A stretch of DNA of 64,000 nucleotides, taken from positions 181,001-245,000 of the forward strand of contig JAODUP010000407.1 of NCBI GenBank assembly GCA_025642065.1. Reading direction: 5' to 3'. The notes below the pieces were generated by a model. It was not told where the DNA came from. It searched no databases and saw only the letters and a list, made by a program, of their open reading frames with translations. Below, piece after piece: positions 13,125 through 23,123 of the stretch. The translations under genes and the position numbers were made by a program. Origin of the DNA: Paralvinella palmiformis (Eukaryota; Annelida; Polychaeta; Terebellida; Alvinellidae). Each line of letters starts with the position of its first letter. Position 1 is the first letter of the stretch.

Positions 13125-13500
13125 TATTCTGCTGGATGCTCGGTGTGCTAGCATTCTTTCCTGTATCCGATGTTCCAGAAGGAACATACGCCTGAAAACA
13201 TTGAACCACTTGTTGAGTATTTCAGCTCATATCCCCGAAGCCAACGTCCAGTAGGTTCAGATGGTGTGATCCACCCGACCCCAATGAAGATGCATCGAAC
13301 AGGACCTCTGTTTCCATCAGACATTTGGAACTTTACTCAGTGGAAATTCCCGAACCAACAATATACGTGTTCCGATTGGATTCCGATCACTCGTGGGAGG
13401 ATTTTCATCCCAGCATCTGGAGCATTGACTATGATCACAATGATGTTCAGGTCGCTACTCTTCTGGTTTCCCTATGGACAATCTAGGGTTGGTTTCATCT
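13125..13500 (+). mobile_element. Mutator-like (MULE) transposase C-terminal remnant
   Basis: Across two or three frames the segment reads MLGVLAFFPVSDVPEG, then HTPENIEPLVEYFSSY, GPLFPSDIWNF and finally HSWEDFHPSIWSIDYDHNDV. This follows the C-terminal layout of animal MULE-type transposases and FLYWCH-associated host copies, in which a DVPE-like block is followed by PLVDYFxxTY, a RRxPPxFPxxxWNxH block, an RTNNxxEGWN block and finally GHxHPSxW. The RTNN/EGWN core is degraded (NQQYTCSDWIP) and a frameshift follows it. The DDE catalytic residues lie upstream and were not found. No flanking inverted repeats or 9-bp duplication could be seen. The 151-codon frame starting at 13170 is part of this remnant rather than a host gene. 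Confidence 0.7.
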
Positions 13501-13629
13501 GGGTGGGGTTTAGTCAGTGTTTTTGTTGTCCTGGTGGATTTATTCCTAACTATAGCCAGTATAATTGGAATATATTTTACCAAATATTATTATACTACCT
13601 TTTTTATTTAAATTGGTTTATTTAAGTTA

Positions 13630-13887
13630 CGATATGTTCACAGTGTAAACATTATGTAATATAACAAAAAAATACATTAAGGAATCAGGGAGAATGAAAA
13701 AGTGGAAGCATTAATTTCCTATGGGGTCACTTTGCAAGTATATTGTTGTCATTATGATGAAGTCGATTTCACGTTCATTCATTTTATTTGGTATTCATTA
13801 TATGAAAACGTGTCCATTAGGATCTAACTTAAATTAGTTTATTTGTCTGTATAGTTTCATTTAAAGTTGTCTGGTTTTTCCAATCAT

Positions 13888-13928
<41 letters not shown>

Positions 13929-15239
13929 CTTTGAATGAAATTTATATATGATTCCCTACTCAAGATGCTCTTGGTGAAAAGATGGGTCTTTGTTTTTACA
14001 AAAAGGATGGAAATCCTAATCCGATTACACTTATAATCTTAGATTTCGTATTTCTTTTTGTCATTTGGTAATGTTAAAGAACAGGTCGATCTCGTTGTGA
14101 CCGGAGATATTTTGGGACGAATTTGAAATGGGCCTAGTTGACGTTCTGCCGGGTAACATATTATCGCCCGATATTGTATCATCCTTATGAGATTCTTACA
14201 TATGTACAGATTTGTTGATTCATTTATTGTCATATATTTATTCTTTGAAGATACTCTTCTGTAAAGATGAATGAAACAGGTAAATATTTGGTAGCCGGTT
14301 CATATTTATGGCTAAATTCGACTGACGCGATATCAAAACATCCCACGGACTGACAGGCGTGTCGGAGGTGATGGACACTGAACGAATCGATTTAGATTCT
14401 AGATCTACAACTGAATAAGCTGATATGTGGTCATATTTTGGATAGTGTAGCACCTGTGTTATATATTTATGTTGTGTGTACTAAATCATATTGATCACTG
14501 ACCATTTGTTGATGTAATATTGTTTTTATTAGACTGCTATTATCATTCTATTAGATCTAGTCATAACGTTGCTGCTTATGATATTTTCCACTTCATTATG
14601 ATTTAGTAAATATGTTTTTTAGACCTGGAATTCCACCCAAATAGTTTTGCCTTGAGAATGAGATCTTTGGAAGACTTGTCTTGTGGCATAACCCCATAAA
14701 ACTCCACTTGAACAAACCTATCTGGACACCCCACTAACAAATGGACAAAACTCTTCTCAGCTATTGTACACATTTTATACATAAAGCTGAAATATATATA
14801 TAATGATATAGAATAAAGTTGACATCATTTAGAAAAATTTAATTATATCACACAGAATGACATTCTGGGTGAATAAAAGTACTTTGAATTAGATTTTGTT
14901 ATATAACTTTTATAAGTGAGTGGGCACATGTACGACAGTTTTGTCTGTGTGAGGGTTATGTGTTTTCTTCTTCCAGTCTGTTTATGTCTGGATGTTATTT
15001 TTCTTTGGGGTTATGTCCCCTTCAAAAGTAAGCTATTGACAGTACGTTAAGTTGTGAAAAGCTTTTAATTAACTATATAAATAATAATTATTAGAGTAAG
15101 ATAATTCCTAAAAGTATGATGCACTAGGTAATTTTATCATAACTCATTTATATCTTGATTGAACCACATAATATTCTCTGGGAAGAAAGGGCAAGGAGGG
15201 CCCATTAAAAACTCTGTGTATGTGTGTGTATGTGTGTGC

Positions 15240-15278
<39 letters not shown>

Positions 15279-15643
15279 GCAGTACTTGCTTAATGATTCT
15301 TATTACACAGAAAAACTTATTCTCCACAAATGTGAAAAATTGAAAAGATCACGTAATTAGCATTTTGAAATGCAATTTGACTTTTTCAAAGAAAAAATGG
15401 TGGCAGAAAAAACTGCTTACATGCATTTTAGACACTGTAATAATGCTAAAATGAAGCATACTTTAATACCATCAAATTATATAATCAATTCCAGTCAGTT
15501 TGTAAATATTGTTTTTCCTATTTGTAACAAGTGGTGCAATTAACAATTCATATAAATTATTTGGGATTTATGTCATATGTTTAAGATAAAATGTTTAATT
15601 TTGAAAATGAGGACTGTTATAATTAATCCTAGCTAATGAACTA
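13630..15643. other. Gene-free AT-rich stretch
   Basis: No exon found. Contains TA microsatellites at 13889-13925 and about 15240-15272, the latter preceded by TG-rich sequence. Confidence 0.5.
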
Positions 15644-16555
15644 CCATATATACTTGTGTATAAGTTGATTTTTTTGGGTACGGAAAAGGGAGTTCCCAGA
15701 AGCACCTTGACTTATACGCACATCATATCTCCTACCTGCTGAAGGAAATGTTTTCGGCCATCCTTGACATACAACACTATAGGATTCAACCCAATAAGAG
15801 TCAAAATAAAATTGCCACAACGCTGCCTACTAATCTATTATTATTCAATAAATAATGATTCATTTTCACCAAACTATTATTTGGATCTCACAAACATGCC
15901 AGTCAGTCTTTATGTAATAATACTTGATAGTCAAGTGCTGTTACCTACCAGCACCTGTGCTGTGAAACAATGAATTAATAACACTTACCTATTAAAGTTA
16001 CAATCAGGCGTGTTTGTGTGAGGGATAGTTAGAACAAAATCGCCACATCTTTGCCTACTAGTCTTAGTCAATATATTAAGATTCATTTTCACCAAACTGT
16101 TATTTGGATCTCACAAACATGCCAGTCTTTATGTAATATAATACTTGATAGTCATGCGTTGTTAACTACCGGTACATCCTGAGGATTAGCAATAATATAA
16201 AAATCACTGTTCATATTGCAAACCTTGCTTGCCACTTGCTGTGAAACAATTAATTAATAACACTTGCCAGTTGACGGAAGTCTACAATCAAGCATGTTTG
16301 GTGTGACAATTTGTGTGTGTGTGTATGTCGCTGCTGGTGAAGATATTGATATATTTACCATGCACTTGCTGACACCTGGAGTTTGAATGACTGGGTCAAC
16401 TTTTGCAAATGACGACAATGATTTGGATTTTGAGGGATTTTAAGCCAATATTTGATCTTGACTTATACAGTGAACATATGCCTGAGGAAATAATTATAGG
16501 GTCAAAAATTTATCTCGACTCATCTACCTGTCAACTTGTACGCAAGTATATACAG
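15644..16555. mobile_element. Non-autonomous inverted-repeat DNA element (Tc1/mariner-like MITE), 912 bp
   Basis: The left end reads CCATATATACTTGTGTATAA and the right end, on the opposite strand, CTGTATATACTTGCGTACAA; both continue to AGTTGA, giving an imperfect terminal inverted repeat of about 25 bp. Both ends are bordered by TA (15642-15643 and 16556-16557), which fits a TA target-site duplication of the Tc1/mariner superfamily. No transposase frame is present. The interior holds a direct duplication: about 15786-16022 matches about 16027-16306, sharing ATTTGGATCTCACAAACATG and GCTGTGAAACAATNAATTAA. Confidence 0.75.
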
Positions 16556-17126
16556 TACCTAAATTACAGCCAGCTTATTTAAGTTATCCTAAAATGTGTT
16601 TATGTTATTGTATAGGTGAAAGAATTTTTAGTGTCTTAAATGGAAAATGTACAATTTGAGACAGATTATATATCCTTTTTTAAATGAAAATGCTGTTTTT
16701 GAAAAACAATTTGAGTCATTATTGGAATGCTACACTACCCAAATGGACAAAATTTTGTTGTATAGCTGTGCACATGTAATAATAGATTAACACAGATATT
16801 TATATGTGCACATCTAAATTGACTTACTGTTTTTTGAAGATTGCATTCATTTAAATGTACTGTCTAATGTGGAACAGTCAATAGTCGTAGCTAATTTTAT
16901 ACAGCTTGTAATATTATATAATTTATCTGTTTTGTTATGTTTATTATTAACAATATGCATTAGTTTTATAGTGAAACTCATCGTAACATGTTAACTTAAT
17001 AGGATACTGTACAAATATGGATTAACTGTCTTATCCTAAAAAAATAAGAAAATGCATTTTATGACAAACAAAATACATGATAATTTATATATGGCTGATT
17101 GGTCTAAGATCATTTAATGAAATATA

Positions 17127-18095
17127 CTGTCGGGCCCCGTTATACCACAGTCCGTTATAACACAAAATCAGATATAACACGGTCAGACCTTGGACCCAGA
17201 ATCGTGGAATCCATGACAGAGCATTTTTACGTGAAATGGCATGAAATCCACAACTGACCGATAAAATATTTTGAAATAATTTGAACGCATTTCACAGTTT
17301 GTAATTCACACATAAAAAACATATCCAAATGCCACAATGTACCCAGGTGTATATTTATTGAGCACAAATTTAATTGTGCACCATCTTGGTTCAGTCAGCC
17401 AAACAAACAGCTCAATCACAACCAGAAGACAAAGACACACTATAAATTCCATCAGTATCTGAAACTTCTGTCTGTCTGCAAACAGCAATGTGATATTTTA
17501 AATCCCAATATATAGATCCTGTCAAGATTCTCCAGCTGCATGGCTTACTTCAATGGCCCAATAAAAAATCCCATGACCACTTACAAGACTTACAGACTTT
17601 TTTCTGTAAATGTATAGGTGCGTTCTATAAAATTATATTCTATAAAATTGTTCAATAAAATATGACGTTTTCATTACAAAAGCAGATACACAAACAATTA
17701 CATTTTCATGGATGTTTATTTGTACACATGCACCTATAAACATTAATTTATTGGTTCATATAGTTGCTACCTTCATCTGTAAACATGCACTATTTATGGC
17801 GGATGAATATCACCAATCCAAGATGGCTGCTACTTTTTGCCCAATTTGGCAGAACTATTTTACATGAACACGGAGATAACATTTATGTTTAAGTCAACAA
17901 ATGATTACTGGAAAATTTATAAAATAAATAGTTGTGTCATGTGTGTAATCTTAAAGGATGGTGCAAAACAAGTTGAATACATGGGCTCCCTATTATTGCC
18001 CACCCGATAGTGCCCCTGTCTCGCTTCGCGATTCACCTATAATACGGTCGATGGATTGTGAATCTCAATGACCATGTTATAATGTGGCCCGACTT
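17127..18095. mobile_element. Non-autonomous inverted-repeat DNA element (Tc1/mariner-like MITE), 969 bp
   Basis: The left end is CTGTCGGGCCCCGTTATACC and the right end, on the opposite strand, AAGTCGGGCCACATTATAAC, an inverted repeat of about 20 bp with a few mismatches. TA dinucleotides border both ends (17125-17126 and 18096-18097). The GTTATAACAC-rich sequence just inside the left end resembles subterminal motifs of pogo/Tigger-like elements; this is a family resemblance only. No transposase frame was recognised. It lies just upstream of EIF2B1 exon 2, probably in intron 1. Confidence 0.7.
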
Positions 18096-18507
18096 TATAT
18101 GCTATAACATTTCAACCAGTTTATTTACCAGAGATGTAATTATCAAATATAGCCTGTTTTATACTTTTTAAAGTTTGCATTAAATATTACAATACCATAG
18201 ACATATGAAACTGCAGTTCATCAATGCATAAATCGATTCTTTTTTTGTTTTTGTACCTACTGATTAACAAACTAATAATAATATCCTAGATATAAATATT
18301 GGTTTGTTAATCAGCAAATTTCTTTCTAGATCAAGTGAATTTCTTTGTTATAATCGGTTAGGACCAAATAATTAATAAGCTTCATACAGATTAATGTTTC
18401 TATTGTCATAAATTATAAAGCTCTGCATTTCTGGCAAGTTCCATCTCTATTTTTTAATTTAAATCTATGTACATTATGCTGTTTTATTTTCTTCTTTCTG
18501 ATTTCAG

Positions 18508-18609
18508 ATACTTTAGAATATTTTGAAACAATACTCAAAAATGATCCTGAGAAGTCAGAGGCTGTTGCTGCCATAGAAACGCTATTTCATTACATCAAGT
18601 TGGATGATG
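18508..18609 (+). CDS. EIF2B1: EIF2B1 exon 2
   Basis: Acceptor TTTCAG, donor GTAGGT. Encodes [33 protein letters not shown]. Enters with two bases of a split codon and ends with one. Confidence 0.93.
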
Positions 18610-19155
18610 GTAGGTGATAAATGTGATTGCTTTAATCCATGAAGGGCTTTAGGCGGAAGTGATGGTATGGGAATCTGACTTTTCAATTTGTCCCATCTAC
18701 GGGTTAAGTTCTGCAAGAAAATTTTGAAAATGGGATGACATTTGGTGATATTCCTTTTTGTTTTATGTTCACATTGCATGATGCTGGTTGATATAGAAAA
18801 TATGTCTCCACCCAATTAAGGTATCTTTTTATTAACACAACCAGCACCCATCCTTTAACTTTTTATCCATCATACGTTTTGGGGGGTTGTCCATTTGGAA
18901 GACTGGGATGGCTGAAGGATTGTGATGATTTTCACAGGCAGTGTCTTATTTAAGTGATTTCTTTGTTACTTTTCAGCGGAGACTCTTCATGGATTTATGG
19001 AGAACATACAGAAAGCCTCAAAGTGGTTAGAGGAATCTGACCTGAGTGGAGCAGTAACAAGCATCAGTTCTGGATGTCAGCTCTTTCTCAGATTTATAAC
19101 ACTTGCAAAAGATCCTGAAAACATGGTAGCTATATAACCTTTTTATATGTAAGTG

Positions 19156-19190
<35 letters not shown>

Positions 19191-19258
19191 ACTTGAATAT
19201 CATGCTTTGTTTGCCTTGTAAACTGTTACTACTTTCTATGTTATCTACATACCAATTA

Positions 19259-19302
<44 letters not shown>

Positions 19303-21176
19303 TCAGTATATGGTGAACTCCTGTATATAACACAAATTGTATTCATGGAAGTTGCATCAAACCCATGTGAAAAGCACATGATTTTTAAAGAGTGATAGAT
19401 CTTCAACAACATTCACCTTCTTTTGACAGTCCTCCCCTCCACACAATATTCTACACAGATAATATGATCTACTTACCAGATAACATATATTTTGTTATTC
19501 TATTTAAGCAGCATATTAATGATATTTTTACTTCTATTATTGATTGTTTTTCTTCATCTACTAATAGAGATGTAGATTTAATCAGGCACCCATACTATTA
19601 TATTACTAGTAGGGGGTGTTGTATACCCCCCCCTCCCCAATCTTAATCATAATACATTGTTTCACATGAATCAAAGCTTTAACCACTTTCATATACAGAC
19701 TGTAGTGATTCATAAAAAATGTTATTCAATAAATATTTATTTTGATGTATCAGACATGGGATCAATTCCGTTTTGTCAATTCCACTCAATTCCATTTGGT
19801 CAATTCCACATCAGATTTATCAATTCCACATCAAATTTATCAATTCCACATCAAATTTATCAATTCCAATTCCATTCTTTATCTACTCCAATCATTGATC
19901 AGAGTAGGTACTCAGAGTATCTACATGGAATACCTACTCCAAGTAGTTTATATTTCAAGTAGGAATGACATGGAAGAAATAAAAAACATTAAGGTAAATT
20001 AAATTGTGGATTTAATTTTTTTGTAGCAAATTCCAATTTAAAATATATTTCCAAATATATCAATTCCAATTCCATTTTTTAAGCAATTTTGGATTTGGAA
20101 TCGTCCATCAATTCCAATTTCAGAATTGAATTGACCCCATGTCTGTGGTGTATACAATCTCTGACATGATCTATAATCGACGTTACTTATCTGGCTAATT
20201 CTACTAACAATTCATGTTTTTGCATACGATTACAAGTGGAATTATTAGAGAATTTCTGCATATTAGATCTAGTTGTTCTGTATGTTGGATTAAATACTCT
20301 TTTGGTGCCTTCTTACATTTTACACTCTTTTTCACTGAATCTTCGTCTTACATTCTCCCCATATTGGATGCTTGGATTTTGCAGGAAAGTGATATCCAAA
20401 AATGCAAGGGAATCTTGGTAAAAAGAGGACATGATTTTCTTGATAAAGTGAAAACATTACGGAAAAAGATTAGTAAACTGGCAAATCCATTTATTACAGA
20501 TGGATCAGTAAGTGGTTTTAAACTAATAATTTATATGTATAGTTATTATTTATGTCAATGATGTAACGATCCCAGTGGAGAAATCGCCAAACATATTTAA
20601 ATAAGTTTTTCAAAATATTAATATGGTAGATGTATGTGATTCTGAAGTGTATCATTCGGTTATTTTAAAACTGATCTTTTCTCAATAAGTATACACAGTT
20701 GAATTTTATTCAACGTCTTATGGAAATTATCTTAGCTGATAATTTGAAAGTACCAATGTTTGGTGGTGATTTTCTTCTAAGAGAATATCCTACCAATTTC
20801 GTGGGTCTGTATTTTGGAAGTAGTGGTTCTGTGTATTTCTGCCTACTGCTGTTCATAGCAGTGATGTAAGCTGATATATATCCTGGTGTGAAAAGGTATA
20901 ACAATTTTCCTAGGTACTTGCAGATTTAAAATATTTTAATTTTTTACTAAATTAATTTTGAGCCTAATTAGCCAACCTGTAAGTGGATATCATTTCCAAA
21001 TTATATTATAACTTCCTGATGTTTCAGACAATATTAGTCCATTCACATTCCCGAGTTGTTCTACAAGTACTTAAACAAGCAATGCAGGATAAGAAGAGGT
21101 TTACAGTATATGTGACAGAATCCAATCCTGATAAAAGTGGGTATGTAATCTGTACCCTTTACATTCTAAGCACTAC

Positions 21177-21222
<46 letters not shown>

Positions 21223-23091
21223 GTATGTGTGTGTGTGATATTTGTTAAGCCAAAGTTGCTAAAAACACATACTGACATTATTTCAAAATGGTAATCTTTG
21301 ATAATTTGATTTAAAAACCCCACATATTTTCAAATGTGAATAAAGAGCTTATTTCATAGTATGATATTATAATCACTGTTAGTAACATAATTTAATTTTA
21401 GGATGAACAATAGACATTGCTAGTTGTTTGACAGCTACTTTCAGTTACTGACAGCATGATATATAAACTCTCTAAAAAATTGTTAAGAAAAGTCTCATAA
21501 TTTATTACATTGTAGATGCAATCATAATAGGTGATTAATAAGATGTTTACACAGGGTACTTGATTACTTATAATATTTTACCATGCTATAACATCGTGTG
21601 CTAATTATCCTATTTGTTACGTAAACATAAGTTTGGTTTTGTTGTTCGGGGAGAATCCCCAGGCTGTCGCTTAATCAGCACAGCCTCTATGTTGGAGTGG
21701 TTGAGAAACCTCCTCCCCCACCACTCACAGGGGAGCAGTACGGAAAGATGGAGCCGAAATACCCTGAGGGTGGTCACTGCCAGAGTGTTTTACGTCCTCA
21801 GGGGTTTTTTAACGTCCCCTTTATTTTAAATAATTCAGTGGAGACGGCAGCGCCATTTAACGTGGTCAGCCACCCAAGATGTAGTGAGCCGAGAAATTAA
21901 TCCCTGGAAAAGTTTCGACCTCTTACGGGGTTCGAACCTGTGACCGTTGGCACCAAGTGCCGGGTGCTTAACCACTAGGCCACTGGAGCTCACTGTAGAC
22001 ATAAGTGACTACACTCACCCCATATATACTGCATCACGTAACTAGGCTCACTTGTACATGTAGTGGTAATTGCCGTGTTTGGTCTAATAACAAGGTGTAA
22101 CTTGACATGCTGCATTGTAAGTGTGTGGGCGGTTGGTATATTTTGTAACTTAACTGGCAATCTCATAACAAAAAAATCTATTATCCAAACAATGCAATTG
22201 GAGTCACAACAAACCAGGGTCTTTATTGGACCAAAATCAAGGCCTTTAAATCCTTGAATTTTCCAAAGTAGCCTTGAAAGGTCTTGAATTTAAACGTGGT
22301 CAGTAAAAGGTTTTATTTTTGACTCAGTTGTCATGACATCAACATCACAACATCAAGCGAATACTCGAAGAAGACAACTATCAAATGTAAATAGCCAAGA
22401 GGCAGCAGTTGAACAATGACATTGCTTCACTGAAGAAGTGACCTGATGAACTTGTAGACACTGCAGAGACGACCAACAATCTGAGACTGTGTAGCACAGT
22501 TCTTTCAAATCAAACAAATGACTGATGTGATAGCCTGATATGACTGTATTTAACAATATCATTTGGATCGATGTTTTTAATGTTAAAATTAATTTACTGC
22601 AACTAAAGGTATCAATGTGATAAAATATCCTTGAATCTATTGTTTTAAAGCCTTGAGTAGCCTTGAATTGCAACTGCGTATGAACCCTGACAAACATGTT
22701 GAACTAATAATTTACTTAGTTGATAGAGAGACCTGAGGGTTTAAGCTTGGATTAACCTGATATTAATATTGTACTGACACTATTTAAGAGAGCATGCCTT
22801 AGAACAACTAATGTACATTAAAAACAATTCTCACTTACATTGATAAATATAATTTTTAGAAATATTCATTATTTGTATTTAATAGTGATGTTTCTAGAAT
22901 ACATGTAAATAAATGAGTAATAGTGACACATTCATAATCAGCTGGTATACATTATAATTATTCTAAACATGATTACTTTATGATGTAATCATAATTGTTT
23001 ATAATCATTATTCATGTAATCTTAATTGTCATATTGTCAAGTAATCATAACCAAAAACAGTTACTTTGGTTCTCTAATCAGCCCAAATGTA

Positions 23092-23123
<32 letters not shown>

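Noticed and set aside
17796..17850. ATGGCGGATG near 17798 as EIF2B1 exon 1
   Set aside because: No GT donor placed to leave the required single split base within a few codons. It also lies inside the MITE-like element at 17127-18095.
21614..21900. Plus-strand frames of about 70 codons, repeated on the minus strand at 58396-58707
   Set aside because: They are readings through the two SINE copies in antisense. The peptide similarity comes from the repeat, not from a gene.
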